From assembly GCA_905235045.1 (NCBI GenBank), contig CAJOJO010000014.1:1-33304 (forward strand): 33,304 nucleotides of DNA, in the 5' to 3' direction. A program made the translations under genes and the position numbers. Below the pieces are notes generated by a model. The model was given only the letters and a program-made list of their open reading frames with translations. It ran no database searches and had not been told where the DNA came from. Below are positions 8,067-16,983 of the stretch, in pieces. Numbering within the stretch: position 1 is the first letter of the stretch; each line of letters starts with the position of its first letter. This DNA is from an uncultured Bacilli bacterium. GTDB taxonomy: Bacteria > Bacillota_I > Bacilli_A > RF39 > UBA660.

Positions 8067-8925
8067 TTAGTCTATATAAGTTAACTGAAGGACGATTAAA
8101 TAATCTAAAATTAACTTCAGATACTCCAATACCGCTTGAAATGTATAAGTCGGTATTTTTTATTTTGTAATGTTCATCATAATATTTTTGGGCATAATTT
8201 GGTTTTATTAAGGCTCCAACAAATGGTAATCTAACTTGACCATTATGACTGTGTCCGGCTAAAACTAGATTAAATTTACTATAATCAATATCATCAATAA
8301 AATCAGGTTCATGCATAATTAAAATACTAAGTACTGGTTTATTATCAGTATTTTTTAGATATTCAAAAGTATCATTTAATTTTTCCTTAATAGTTTTTTT
8401 ACCATATATATTTGTACTTACTCCGGCAAGTAATATATTATTAGTGGTGTTAGTATATATTAGTTCATATTTATCATTAAGATTGGTAAATCCACCATTT
8501 TCTAAAATAATATCGTAGTTTTTAAATCCATAATCATGATTACCAGTAATCGCATATTTACCAATATTTGCTTCTAATCCATTTAAGAAAGCATTGATAA
8601 TTTTTAAATCTTCTTTACTTAATTTAGTATCCTTATCAATTAAGTCACCAGTAAAAACAATAATATCAGGTTTCATTAAATTAACTTCTTTTTTAATATG
8701 ATCTAATTCTTTTTTATGAATCGTTCTTCCATAATGAATATCGGTTAAATGAATAATTTTTAACCCATAAAAATCATCAGTTAGTTTTTTATAAGTTAAA
8801 CGATATTCTTTGATATTAAGACCAGTTGTTCCAATATATCTACTATATAGAAGTGTACCAGTAATTATTAAAATGAAAAAGATAAGAAAAATAATAAATC
8901 TTTTTAAAGTAAAAACTTTCTTCAT
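8056..8925 (-). CDS. Membrane-anchored metallophosphoesterase
   Basis: A calcineurin-like phosphoesterase, 289 aa, anchored by an N-terminal hydrophobic segment (about residues 9-28). The two-metal site motifs appear in order: HLTDIHYG, TGDLID, TGNHDYG, MHEPD and AGHSHNGQ. The arrangement is that of YkuE-type enzymes; YkuE itself is a phosphatase at the cell surface, but the substrate here is unknown. The start has a GGTGAT site, and an extended -10 TGTTAAAAT lies just upstream (8941-8949 on the minus strand). Confidence 0.93.
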   Translation of the reverse strand: MKKVFTLKRFIIFLIFFILIITGTLLYSRYIGTTGLNIKEYRLTYKKLTDDFYGLKIIHLTDIHYGRTIHKKELDHIKKEVNLMKPDIIVFTGDLIDKDTKLSKEDLKIINAFLNGLEANIGKYAITGNHDYGFKNYDIILENGGFTNLNDKYELIYTNTTNNILLAGVSTNIYGKKTIKEKLNDTFEYLKNTDNKPVLSILIMHEPDFIDDIDYSKFNLVLAGHSHNGQVRLPFVGALIKPNYAQKYYDEHYKIKNTDLYISSGIGVSEVNFRLFNRPSVNLYRLTNR

Positions 8926-8952
8926 TTTATCACCATTATTATTTTAACATAC

Positions 8953-8978
8953 ATAAAAAAAAAAGACTATATGTCTTT
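8953..8978 (-). terminator. Terminator of the CPBP protease gene
   Basis: Read on the minus strand, stem AAAGAC/GTCTTT with loop ATATA overlaps the stop codon and is followed by a T run. It separates the protease gene from the metallophosphoesterase promoter. Confidence 0.75.
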
Positions 8979-9666
8979 ATAAAAATAGTGTTAGAAATTG
9001 TAGAGAAAGTAAAACTCCGTTATGCATAAAGTGTAGTCCCATTGATGTAAAAATATTATCAGTTTTGTAGTATATATAAGCAAAAGCAATTCCTAAACTA
9101 GAATAAGGAATTAAGTACAATAAATCACTTACACCCGTAATATAACCACTTATATGAGCAAAGCCAAATAATAATCCCGATACAATAACATACAAGTATT
9201 TGTTGGTCAATATTTTTCTAACACATCCCCTAAATACTGTTTCTTCAACAATAGGCGCAAATATAATACCAGAAAAATAAATATAGAAAGGACTAATTTT
9301 AAAAGTATCTCTAATTAATGTTTCGTTAGTGGATATATCTTTGTTTAATAAAAGAACAATTGTTAAATTACTAATCATCATTATCGCAAAAGCAATTAAA
9401 TAATATTTAAAATATTTACTATAATATTTTTTGTGATTTTTTTTCATATCAGCTAAATCTTTTTTAAATAAGTTATAATATAGTAAAAGCATTATCGCAA
9501 TCATCAAAATTTCATAGGCTACTAAGTAAGTTACTTTAATAAAAGTAGGAAGTGAATTAGGATCTACGTGCACTAAGGCAAAAGGTAATCCTTCAATACT
9601 ATATAGTAAAAAGTATAAAAATATTCCTAATAAGCCATATAAAGCATTTCTAAAATAGTTTTTCAT
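8977..9666 (-). CDS. CPBP-family intramembrane metalloprotease
   Basis: The 229-aa polytopic protein carries the CPBP (CAAX protease/Abi) motifs. These are EETVFRG, the glutamate pair and arginine of motif 1; GFAHISG, the motif 2 histidine; and HFMHNG near the C-terminus, motif 3. About six to seven membrane segments are visible. Members cleave prenylated or membrane substrates, or act in bacteriocin immunity; the role here is unknown. A TGATATAAT extended -10 and an AGGTGATT site precede the start, divergent from the rimP operon. Confidence 0.9.
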   Translation of the reverse strand: MKNYFRNALYGLLGIFLYFLLYSIEGLPFALVHVDPNSLPTFIKVTYLVAYEILMIAIMLLLYYNLFKKDLADMKKNHKKYYSKYFKYYLIAFAIMMISNLTIVLLLNKDISTNETLIRDTFKISPFYIYFSGIIFAPIVEETVFRGCVRKILTNKYLYVIVSGLLFGFAHISGYITGVSDLLYLIPYSSLGIAFAYIYYKTDNIFTSMGLHFMHNGVLLSLQFLTLFL

Positions 9667-9731
9667 TTTTAATCACCTAATTAATTATATCATAAAAGTA
9701 TAAAAAAAGTATTTTCTTTTTATTTTTATTG

Positions 9732-9740
9732 TGTTATAAT
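9732..9740 (+). promoter_or_regulatory. Extended -10 promoter of the rimP-nusA-infB operon
   Basis: TGTTATAAT lies 55 bp upstream of rimP with no clear -35 box. It is the only good promoter-like site between the divergent protease gene and rimP. Confidence 0.6.
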
Positions 9741-9752
9741 ATGTCTAGTTCA

Positions 9753-9775
9753 AAAGAGTGGTGGCCCCACTCTTT
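9753..9775 (+). promoter_or_regulatory. rimP leader hairpin
   Basis: A perfect 9-bp stem AAAGAGTGG/CCACTCTTT with loop TGGCC lies between the promoter and the rimP Shine-Dalgarno site. No T run follows, so it is not a simple terminator. From memory, a similar AAGAGTGG...CCACTCTT hairpin precedes rimP in many Firmicutes, which suggests a conserved leader element; this should be checked by alignment. Confidence 0.6.
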
Positions 9776-9795
9776 AAAATATGTTTGGAGGCATT

Positions 9796-10044
9796 ATGGA
9801 AGAAAAAATTAAAGATTTAATTATTAGCGTTATCGAAGAAAATAATTATATTCTTGATTCTGTAGAATATGTTAAAGAAGGAAGTAATATGTTCTTAAGA
9901 ATTATTATTGATAAACAAGGAATTATTAATATTGATGATTGTGTTAAAGTTACCAATTTAATTAATCCAATATTAGATCAAGAAGATCCAATTGATGAAA
10001 ACTATATATTAGAAGTTTGTTCAAAAGAGAAAGGAAGCAAATAA
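9796..10044 (+). CDS. rimP: Ribosome maturation factor RimP, N-terminal domain only
   Basis: RimP helps 30S subunit maturation. This product has only 82 aa instead of about 150. It contains the N-terminal alpha/beta domain (LDSVEYVKEGSNMFLRIIID, then the DDCVKVTNLINPILD and ENYILEV signatures). It then stops after a short basic tail, without the C-terminal SH3-like domain. There is no room for a frameshifted remainder, since nusA begins 2 nt later. The start is ATG 9796 with a GGAGG site 7 nt upstream; an in-frame ATG at 9781 lies before that site. It is the first gene of the nusA-infB operon. Confidence 0.88.
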   Translation: MEEKIKDLIISVIEENNYILDSVEYVKEGSNMFLRIIIDKQGIINIDDCVKVTNLINPILDQEDPIDENYILEVCSKEKGSK

Positions 10045-10045
10045 A

Positions 10046-11206
10046 ATGGAAAGTAAAAAATTTAAACAAGCAGTTGATTTATTAGTTAGTGAAAAAGGAA
10101 TAAGTGAAGATACTATTTATGAAGCTATGGAATTAGCTTTAACATCAGCTTATAAAAAGAATTATAATTCTTTAGCTAATGTACGTGTTGAAATAGATCG
10201 TACCACTGGGGATATTCATGTATATTCGTTTAAAACAGTAGTTGATAGAGAAGAAGAAAACAAATATAAAAAATTCTCTGATATTGATTTTTCAACAATT
10301 AATGAAGATGATCCAGATGATGATGGTGGTGAAATATTACCATTTGTTTATGATGAACGTATTCACCTTACTTTAGAAGAAGCAAGAAAAATAGTACCTG
10401 ATATTAAATTAGGCGAAACAATTGAAGAAGAAGTAACACCAGCTGATTTTGGAAGAGTTGCTGCTGCAACTGCTAAACAAGTAGTTATTCAAAAAATAAG
10501 AGAAGCTGAAAAAAATGTTATTATCGATGAATTTAACGATAAACAAGATGAAATGATTACTGGTATAGTAGCAATGGAAGACCAAAGAAATTACTATGTA
10601 GATCTTGGTAAAACACAAGGAATTTTACCTAAATCAGAATGTATTCCAGGTGAAGAAATTAAAATGGGAAGCAGTTTAAAAACCTATATTACTAAAGTTG
10701 ATAGTAACACTAAAGGCCCAGTTATATTATTATCAAGAAATCATTATAATTTTGTCAAAAGATTATTTGAATTAGAAATCCCAGAAGTAAATGATGGAAC
10801 AATAATGGTTTATAGTGTTGCAAGAGATGCTGGTAATAGAACAAAAATTGCGGTTTACTCAGAAGTAAGTAATGTTGATCCAGTAGGTTCTTGTATTGGG
10901 GAGAAAGGAACTCGTATAAACCGCATTATTAAAGAACTTAATGGTGAAAAAATTGATGTTATTCCATATGATAAAGATGCATCTAAATTTATCACGAATG
11001 CATTAAGCCCAGCTAAGAATTTACAAGTATTTATTACTGATGAAATGAAGAAAGAAGCTTTAGTATTAGTTGATAATGATAATTTATCATTAGCGATTGG
11101 TAAAAAAGGTTCTAATGTTAAACTAGCATCTCGTTTAACAAAATTTAAAATTGATGTTAAAACACTAGAACAAGCTAAAGAAGAGGGAATAAGTATCCTA
11201 GAATAG
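10046..11206 (+). CDS. nusA: Transcription termination/antitermination protein NusA
   Basis: NusA binds RNA polymerase and nascent RNA. The 386-aa product has the N-terminal RNAP-binding domain (residues about 1-130, including VDREEENKYKKFSDIDF), an S1 domain, and KH1 with GSCIGEKGTRINRIIKELNG. KH2 follows with LAIGKKGSNVKLASRLT. It ends after KH2, as in other Firmicutes that lack the acidic C-terminal repeats. It lies directly after rimP, with an AAGGAAG site. Confidence 0.96.
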   Translation: MESKKFKQAVDLLVSEKGISEDTIYEAMELALTSAYKKNYNSLANVRVEIDRTTGDIHVYSFKTVVDREEENKYKKFSDIDFSTINEDDPDDDGGEILPFVYDERIHLTLEEARKIVPDIKLGETIEEEVTPADFGRVAAATAKQVVIQKIREAEKNVIIDEFNDKQDEMITGIVAMEDQRNYYVDLGKTQGILPKSECIPGEEIKMGSSLKTYITKVDSNTKGPVILLSRNHYNFVKRLFELEIPEVNDGTIMVYSVARDAGNRTKIAVYSEVSNVDPVGSCIGEKGTRINRIIKELNGEKIDVIPYDKDASKFITNALSPAKNLQVFITDEMKKEALVLVDNDNLSLAIGKKGSNVKLASRLTKFKIDVKTLEQAKEEGISILE

Positions 11207-11217
11207 GAGGTAATTAA

Positions 11218-11469
11218 ATGAAAAAAATACCATTACGTACGTGTATTGTAAGTAAAGAAAAATTACCTAAGCAAGAATTAATAAGAGTTGTAAGAACGCC
11301 AAATAATGAAGTAATCGTTGATTTAAGTGGTAAAGCTAATGGAAGAGGAGCTTATTTAAAAAAAGACCTTGAAGTAATCGAAAAGGCTAAAAAAACTGGT
11401 GTTTTAAATAGACACTTAGAGGTAAATGTTCCTGATACCATTTATGAGGAATTAAAAAAAAATATATAA
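11218..11469 (+). CDS. ylxR: YlxR/RnpM family RNA-binding protein
   Basis: The 83-aa product shows the YlxR fold signatures PLRTCIVSKEKLPKQELIRV, DLSGKANGRGAYLKKD and a lysine-rich C-terminus. YlxR (RnpM) has been reported to bind RNase P RNA and modulate its activity in Bacillus. It sits between nusA and infB as usual. The common second cysteine of the RxCxxC segment is replaced (RTCIVS), so any zinc or disulfide role is lost here. Confidence 0.93.
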   Translation: MKKIPLRTCIVSKEKLPKQELIRVVRTPNNEVIVDLSGKANGRGAYLKKDLEVIEKAKKTGVLNRHLEVNVPDTIYEELKKNI

Positions 11470-11487
11470 TTATTTAGGGGGTAAATA

Positions 11488-12024
11488 ATGAGTGGAAAAA
11501 GAAGTTCGCATTTAACTTGGGATGAATATTTTATGGGAGTGGCTATGCTTTCATCAGCACGAAGTAAAGACCCTTCAACCCAAACAGGTGCTTGTATTAT
11601 AAATGATGATAAAAAAATTATTTCGGTTGGTTATAATGGAGCAACAAGTGGAATGAATGACGATGAATTTCCTTGGGATAGTTTAGGAGAAAAAACTAAT
11701 GATTTATTAACTACTAAAAATCCTTGGGTTGTTCATGCCGAACTTAATGCAATTTTAAATAGCCCAGCACCTTTAAAAGATACTACTTTGTATGTTACAT
11801 TTTTTCCTTGTAATGAATGCGCTAAAGCAATTGTTCAAGCCGGAATTAAAAAAGTAATATATTTAAGAATGTATAGTGATCCTTTAATAACAACAATAAG
11901 TAAAAAAATATTTGATGCTGCGAATGTTGAATATCGAGCATTTAATGAGGAAAAAGATTTTACTAAAGGTGAAGTTCAAGGATCAAGTCAAGCAATGCAA
12001 AAAATTTTAAAATACTTTTCGTAA
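11488..12024 (+). CDS. Deoxycytidylate (dCMP) deaminase, ComEB-like
   Basis: This zinc-dependent deaminase converts dCMP to dUMP for dTMP synthesis. The 178-aa product has the catalytic HAELNAIL (H83, E85) and PCNECAKAI (C108, C111) zinc motifs. It also has the early KDPSTQTGACI and GYNGATSGM segments typical of dCMP deaminases. It lies between ylxR and infB, the place where ylxQ (an L7Ae-type protein gene) usually stands. A GGGGG-rich site precedes the start; co-transcription with the nusA operon is likely. Confidence 0.93.
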   Translation: MSGKRSSHLTWDEYFMGVAMLSSARSKDPSTQTGACIINDDKKIISVGYNGATSGMNDDEFPWDSLGEKTNDLLTTKNPWVVHAELNAILNSPAPLKDTTLYVTFFPCNECAKAIVQAGIKKVIYLRMYSDPLITTISKKIFDAANVEYRAFNEEKDFTKGEVQGSSQAMQKILKYFS

Positions 12025-12055
12025 ATATAATATATATTAGAAAGGGTGATTAATT

Positions 12056-14131
12056 ATGATGACAGTAGAAGAATATGCCTTAGATGTTAATAAAAGTGTA
12101 TTTGATATTCTAAAAAAATGTGAAGAATTAGGCATTAATGCAACTGATAATGAATACATGTTAAGTGAAGATAATATTGTTGAACTTGATAATGTAATTG
12201 ATCAAATATCTGATGAAGAAGAATTAGAAGAGTTAGACGAATTAGCTGAAACATACGAAGAAGCTAAAGAAGTTGAAAAAAAGCCTGTTGTTAGATTACA
12301 ACCTAAACAAAACAAAAAAGACTTAGCTAATAAGAAAAAAGAAATGTATAAAAACAAGGAAAAATTAAAAGCTAACACAATCAGTGATAATATTGTTTTT
12401 TATAAAGAAGGAATGACTGTTGGTGATTTAGCTAAGAAATTAGATGTACCTGGTGCTGAATTAGTTAAAAAACTATTCCAATTAGGTATCTTAGGAACAG
12501 TTAACAATAATATTAATTATGAAAATGCTGAACTATTAGTATTAGATTATGGCAAAGAATTAAAAAGAGAAGAAACTCAGGATGTATCTAACTTTGAAAC
12601 TTACGAAGTAATGGACGATGTTAAAGATTTAGTTGAACGCCCAGCTGTTGTAACAATTATGGGACATGTTGACCATGGTAAAACAACTTTATTAGATACT
12701 ATTCGTAAGTCTAATGTTGCTGAAGGTGAAGCTGGTGGAATTACGCAAGCTATTAGTGCTTATCAAATTAATTATAACGGTAAACCAATTACATTTATTG
12801 ATACTCCAGGTCATGCAGCATTTACGGAAATGCGTGCTCGTGGTGCTAGTATAACTGATATTGTTATTATCATTGTTGCTGCTGATGATGGTGTTATGCC
12901 TCAAACAAGGGAAGCTATTGATCATGCTAAAGCAGCAGGTGTACCAGTAATGGTAGCTATCAATAAAATTGATAAACCAGGTGCTAATGTAGATAAAGTT
13001 ATGACAGAATTAGTGGATTGTGGCCTAACTCCTGATAGTTGGGGTGGAGATACTATATTTAACCAAATATCAGCTAAACAAGGAATTGGTATCAATGAAT
13101 TATTAGATAATATATTATTAGTTGCTGGTATGAATGAATATAAAGCAAATCCTTCAAGATACGCAATGGGAACCGTAATTGAAGCTCGTCTAGATAAACA
13201 AGTAGGACCAATAGTAACCGTTTTAGTACAAAATGGTACGTTAAGATTAGGTGATCCAATCGTTGTTGGTACTACTTATGGTAAAGTAAGAACTTTAGTA
13301 AATGATAAAGGCGAAGAAATAATGGAAGCTATTCCATCATTACCTGTTGAAATTACTGGTTTAAATGAAACACCAGAAGCGGGAGATAAATTCATGGCTT
13401 TTGAATCTGAAAAACAAGCTCGTAGTATTGGTGAACAAAGAAAAGCCGAAAAGAAATTAAATGAAAACACTAAATCAGAAGTAGTTACATTAGATGATTT
13501 ATTTAACCGCATAGGCGAAGGCTTAAAAGAAATAAATGTTATTATTAAAGCTGATGTTCATGGATCAGTGGAAGCGGTAAAAAGTTCTTTAGAAAAAATT
13601 GAAGTTGAAGATGTTCGAGTTAAGGTAATTAGAAGTAGTGTTGGGGCAATAACTGAAAGTGATATCGTTTTAGCAAAAGCATCTAATGCAATTATTATTG
13701 GCTTTAATATAAGACCAAATAATGCTATTAAAGATTATGCTAAAGAACAAGGTGTCGAAATAAGATTATATGATATTATTTATAAAGTAGTTGAAGAAAT
13801 GGAAGCCGCTATGAAAGGTATGTTAGATCCAATCTTCGAAGAAAAAATAATTGGTACTGCTGAAGTTAGACAATTATTTAAATTCTCAAAAGTTGGAACA
13901 ATAGCTGGTTCTTATATTACTGATGGAATAATTAAAAATAATGCTAAAGTAAGAGTAATTCGCGATAGTGTTGTTTTATATGATGGTAATATCAATTCAG
14001 TACAACGCGAAAAAGATACTGTTAAAGAAGTAAAAAAAGGCTTAGAATGTGGTATTACAATTGAGAACTTTAATGATATTAAAGTTGGTGACATTTTTGA
14101 AGCTTACGAAATGGTAGAAATAGAAAGATAA
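12056..14131 (+). CDS. infB: Translation initiation factor IF-2
   Basis: IF-2 is the GTPase that places fMet-tRNA and joins the subunits. The 691-aa product has two IF2_N modules (residues about 2-50 and 117-165), separated by a charged linker. The G domain carries GHVDHGKT (203-210), DTPGH (249-253) and NKID (303-306). Domains II, III and the fMet-tRNA-binding C-terminal domain follow. It is near the shorter end for the family because the linker is small. Two adjacent ATG codons follow an AAAGGGTGAT site, so the true start may be 12059. Confidence 0.97.
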   Translation: MMTVEEYALDVNKSVFDILKKCEELGINATDNEYMLSEDNIVELDNVIDQISDEEELEELDELAETYEEAKEVEKKPVVRLQPKQNKKDLANKKKEMYKNKEKLKANTISDNIVFYKEGMTVGDLAKKLDVPGAELVKKLFQLGILGTVNNNINYENAELLVLDYGKELKREETQDVSNFETYEVMDDVKDLVERPAVVTIMGHVDHGKTTLLDTIRKSNVAEGEAGGITQAISAYQINYNGKPITFIDTPGHAAFTEMRARGASITDIVIIIVAADDGVMPQTREAIDHAKAAGVPVMVAINKIDKPGANVDKVMTELVDCGLTPDSWGGDTIFNQISAKQGIGINELLDNILLVAGMNEYKANPSRYAMGTVIEARLDKQVGPIVTVLVQNGTLRLGDPIVVGTTYGKVRTLVNDKGEEIMEAIPSLPVEITGLNETPEAGDKFMAFESEKQARSIGEQRKAEKKLNENTKSEVVTLDDLFNRIGEGLKEINVIIKADVHGSVEAVKSSLEKIEVEDVRVKVIRSSVGAITESDIVLAKASNAIIIGFNIRPNNAIKDYAKEQGVEIRLYDIIYKVVEEMEAAMKGMLDPIFEEKIIGTAEVRQLFKFSKVGTIAGSYITDGIIKNNAKVRVIRDSVVLYDGNINSVQREKDTVKEVKKGLECGITIENFNDIKVGDIFEAYEMVEIER

Positions 14132-14145
14132 TTTCTACCTTTTTA
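14113..14145 (+). terminator. Terminator after infB
   Basis: A 9-bp stem GGTAGAAAT/ATTTCTACC overlaps the infB stop codon and is followed by five T. It separates rbfA from the operon, and a new -10 follows. Confidence 0.75.
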
Positions 14146-14177
14146 TATAGAATTAGTTATCGGATATTTTTAATTTA

Positions 14178-14186
14178 TGTTATAAT
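14178..14186 (+). promoter_or_regulatory. Extended -10 promoter of the rbfA-deoC-tyrS operon
   Basis: TGTTATAAT ends 16 nt before the rbfA ATG. Transcription would begin close to the ribosome binding site, giving a leader of about 10 nt. Confidence 0.6.
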
Positions 14187-14202
14187 ATTGGTGGTGAAGA
14201 AT

Positions 14203-14544
14203 ATGAGTGTAAAAATAGATAGATTAAATCATAATATTATAAAAGAAGTAAGCTATATTTTGATGCAAGAAGTAAAAGATGAAAACATTAAATTTGTGAC
14301 AATTACTGATTGCAAAACAACTAATGATTTAAGTTACGCAAAAATATATTTTACGGTTTTAGATGATACAAAAAAAGATATTACTTTAAAAGCTTTGGAT
14401 AATGCAAAAGGGTTTATTCGTAAAGAATTAGCTGAACGTATCGAAGTTAGGCATACACCAGAATTAGAATTTGTTTATGATGAATCAATTGATTATGGAA
14501 AAAGAATTGAAGAAAAATTGAAAGAATTGAATGATAAAAAATAA
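14203..14544 (+). CDS. rbfA: Ribosome-binding factor A
   Basis: RbfA binds helix 44/45 of 16S rRNA during late 30S maturation. The product of about 113 aa has the KH-like fold and signatures of the family: DRLNHNIIKEVSYILMQEV, FVTITDCKTTNDLSYAKIYF and the C-terminal RHTPELEFVYDESIDYG. ATG at 14203 is chosen because GGTGGTGAAG lies just before it; alternative GTG and TTG codons upstream fall inside the promoter and binding site. It is followed closely by deoC. Confidence 0.95.
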   Translation: MSVKIDRLNHNIIKEVSYILMQEVKDENIKFVTITDCKTTNDLSYAKIYFTVLDDTKKDITLKALDNAKGFIRKELAERIEVRHTPELEFVYDESIDYGKRIEEKLKELNDKK

Positions 14545-14553
14545 GGAGGATTT

Positions 14554-15201
14554 ATGGAAATTGGAAGTTATATAGATCATACTAATTTAAGTGCAACCGC
14601 AACTTTAAAAGATATTAAAAAGTTATGTGAAGAAGCTCGTGAATATCATTTTGCCTCTGTTTGTGTGAATCCTATTTATGTTGAAACCGCAAAAAAGCTA
14701 TTAAAAGATAGTACTGTTAATGTATGTACTGTTATTGGTTTTCCATTGGGCGCTAATACTATTAGTACAAAAGAATATGAAGCTATTGAAGCTGTTAATA
14801 ATGGTGCTGATGAAATAGATATGGTTATTAATTTAGGTGCTTTAAAAAATAAAGATTATGAATATATCAAACAAGAAATAACTGATATTAGAGATGCGAT
14901 TGATGGAAAAATTTTAAAAGTTATTATTGAGACTTGTTATTTAAATGAATCAGAAATAAAAAAAATGACCGAAATTTGTAATGAAACATTTGTTAATTTT
15001 ATTAAAACTTCAACTGGTTTTGGAACAAGAGGAGCTAGTATAGAAGATATTAATATAATTAATAAATATAAAAATGAAATTTTAGAAATAAAAGCTAGTG
15101 GTGGTATTAAAAGCACTGAAGAAGCCTTAAAATTTATTGATTTAGGAGTAACAAGAATTGGTACAAGTCATGGTGTTGATATAATTAAGGAGGAAGATTA
15201 A
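14554..15201 (+). CDS. deoC: Deoxyribose-phosphate aldolase
   Basis: DeoC cleaves 2-deoxyribose-5-phosphate to glyceraldehyde-3-phosphate and acetaldehyde. The 215-aa TIM-barrel protein begins GSYIDHTNL and contains EIDMVINLGALK and KVIIETCYL. FIKTSTGF holds the Schiff-base lysine, and IKASGGIKS follows. A GGAGG site lies 7 nt before the ATG. Its last base is the first base of the tyrS start codon. The dCMP deaminase two operons upstream is the only other deoxynucleotide gene nearby. Confidence 0.96.
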   Translation: MEIGSYIDHTNLSATATLKDIKKLCEEAREYHFASVCVNPIYVETAKKLLKDSTVNVCTVIGFPLGANTISTKEYEAIEAVNNGADEIDMVINLGALKNKDYEYIKQEITDIRDAIDGKILKVIIETCYLNESEIKKMTEICNETFVNFIKTSTGFGTRGASIEDINIINKYKNEILEIKASGGIKSTEEALKFIDLGVTRIGTSHGVDIIKEED

Positions 15202-16427
15202 TGAACTGCTTTGAAGATTTAAAATGGAGAGGACTTATTAAAGACATATCAAGTCCAGAATTAGAAAATAAATTAAACAATGAAAAACTAACCTTTTATA
15301 TAGGAACTGATCCAACAGCTGATTCGATGCATATAGGACATTTTTCTAGTTTTTTAATTGCGACAAGACTTGCAAAATATGGCCATAAACCAATTCTTTT
15401 AGTTGGTGGTGCTACTGGACTTATTGGTGATCCTAAACCATCTAATGAAAGACAAATGATAACGAAAGAACAAGTAGAAAAAAATGTTCAAGGACTAGAA
15501 CGTCAAGCAAAAGAAATATTTGGTTTTGAAGTAGTAAATAATTATGATTGGATTAAAAATATTAGTACAATTGATTTTTTAAGAGATTATGGAAAATATA
15601 TAAATGTTAATTATATGCTAGACAAAGATATAATTCAAAGAAGATTAGAAAGCGGAATAACTTTTTGTGAATTTGCTTATACAATATTACAAGGATTAGA
15701 TTTTGTTCATTTATATGAAGATAAAAATGTAACTCTTCAAGTGGCTGGTTCTGATCAATGGGGTAATATTACTACTGGAATTGAATTAGCTAGAAAAAAA
15801 TTAGATAAAGAATTATACGGAATGACAATGCCACTAGTATTAGATTCAAATGGAGTAAAATTTGGTAAAACTGAAGGTAATGCCTTATGGCTTGATAAAA
15901 ATAAAACCTCAAGTTATGAGTTATATCAATATCTAATAAACTCTGATGATAATTGTGTGATTGATTATCTAAAAAAATTAACTTTTTTAACTAAAGAAGA
16001 AATAGAAAATATTGCTTTAGAACATCAAAAACAACCAGAAAATAGACTTGCTCAAAAAGCTCTTGCTAAGGAAGTGATCACTTTCTTACATGGTGAAGAA
16101 GAATATGAAAAAGCTCTTCAAATAAGTGAAGCTTTATTTAGTGGTAATATAAAAAATCTTGATTCTAAAGATATTGAAATAGGTTTAAAAGATGTTCCAA
16201 ATTTTGAAATAAAAGAAGAATTACCTTTAATCGATTTACTTGTAAATAACAATATAGCTTCTTCAAGAAGAGAAGCCAGAGAATTTATTAGTGCTGGTTC
16301 AATTATGATAAATGGTGATAAATATACTGATGAAAATGAGATAATTGGTAAATCTAAAGCACTAGATAGTAAATTACTAGTTATTAGAAGAGGAAAGAAA
16401 AAATACTATATTGGAAAATACATATAG
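15201..16427 (+). CDS. tyrS: Tyrosyl-tRNA synthetase
   Basis: This class I aminoacyl-tRNA synthetase has 408 aa. The HIGH motif is seen as MHIGHF (residues 43-48) and the KMSKS-equivalent as KFGKT (near residue 230). Tyrosine-specific YIGTDPTADSMHIGH and AGSDQWGNITTGIEL are present. An S4 RNA-binding domain lies at the C-terminus (SSRREAREFISAGSIMINGD). No T-box leader is visible, because the gene overlaps deoC by one base and shares its transcript. Confidence 0.97.
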   Translation: MNCFEDLKWRGLIKDISSPELENKLNNEKLTFYIGTDPTADSMHIGHFSSFLIATRLAKYGHKPILLVGGATGLIGDPKPSNERQMITKEQVEKNVQGLERQAKEIFGFEVVNNYDWIKNISTIDFLRDYGKYINVNYMLDKDIIQRRLESGITFCEFAYTILQGLDFVHLYEDKNVTLQVAGSDQWGNITTGIELARKKLDKELYGMTMPLVLDSNGVKFGKTEGNALWLDKNKTSSYELYQYLINSDDNCVIDYLKKLTFLTKEEIENIALEHQKQPENRLAQKALAKEVITFLHGEEEYEKALQISEALFSGNIKNLDSKDIEIGLKDVPNFEIKEELPLIDLLVNNNIASSRREAREFISAGSIMINGDKYTDENEIIGKSKALDSKLLVIRRGKKKYYIGKYI

Positions 16428-16440
16428 TATTTTTTTTTTA
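16402..16440 (+). terminator. Terminator of the rbfA-deoC-tyrS operon
   Basis: A 9-bp stem, AATACTATA (16402-16410) with TATAGTATT (16423-16431), covers the tyrS stop codon and is followed by a long T run. Confidence 0.8.
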
Positions 16441-16469
16441 ATTGTGTTATAATCATAGTAGGTGATAAT

Positions 16470-16874
16470 ATGAAAAAGGTATTTTATGGTTTTTTAGCTA
16501 TCGTTTTAGCATTCTCTTTAGCTACAGGATGTAGTTGTGAGAAAAAAGAAAAGGAAGATAATAATCAATCTATTATTAATGATAATTCTAATTTAGAAAT
16601 TAATGATACAAAAGTAAATGAATTAGATATTATTGATTTTGTTGTTTTTTATGAAGATGAAATAAGTGATATTTCTTTTACTATTGCTAATAATACAGAA
16701 GAAACTGTAACTTATAATGAAATTGAATGTAATATGTATAATAAGAATAAGGAATTACTTCATTCATTTACTGATGAAGTAGGACCATTAGAAGCAATGG
16801 ATGAAAAAGAAATAACTTATCGTGTTAACCTAGATTTAACAAAAGTAGCTGAAGTAGAATATGTTTTAAGATAA
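16470..16874 (+). CDS. Putative lipoprotein with an FxLYD-like domain
   Basis: The 134-aa product has a lipoprotein signal peptide: basic MKK, hydrophobic core, and ATGC lipobox with the modified cysteine at residue 21. An N- and E-rich linker follows, then a beta-rich domain with ISFTIANNTEETVTYNEIEC, the alternating pattern seen in FxLYD or DUF4352-type domains. Such proteins are often cell-surface and of unknown function. It has its own -10 (TGTTATAAT) and a strong terminator, so it is monocistronic. Confidence 0.8.
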   Translation: MKKVFYGFLAIVLAFSLATGCSCEKKEKEDNNQSIINDNSNLEINDTKVNELDIIDFVVFYEDEISDISFTIANNTEETVTYNEIECNMYNKNKELLHSFTDEVGPLEAMDEKEITYRVNLDLTKVAEVEYVLR

Positions 16875-16892
16875 AACATATTCTTTTATTTT
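16857..16892 (+). terminator. Strong terminator after the lipoprotein gene
   Basis: A perfect 12-bp stem GAATATGTTTTA/TAAAACATATTC with a 3-base loop is followed by TTTTATTTT. It overlaps the stop codon. Confidence 0.88.
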
Positions 16893-16983
16893 ACAAATAT
16901 TTGTGTCAAGTGTAGTAAATATTCCGTATAAATACTATATTTTTTGTATAAAATATTTTATAATTATTATAAGGTGGTATAGT

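Noticed and set aside
10409-10618. Minus-strand open frames inside nusA, infB and other core genes
   Set aside because: They are out-of-frame shadows of well-supported genes and lack ribosome binding sites.
15100-15201. A T-box leader for tyrS
   Set aside because: tyrS overlaps deoC by one base and no T-box sequence or antiterminator structure is present.
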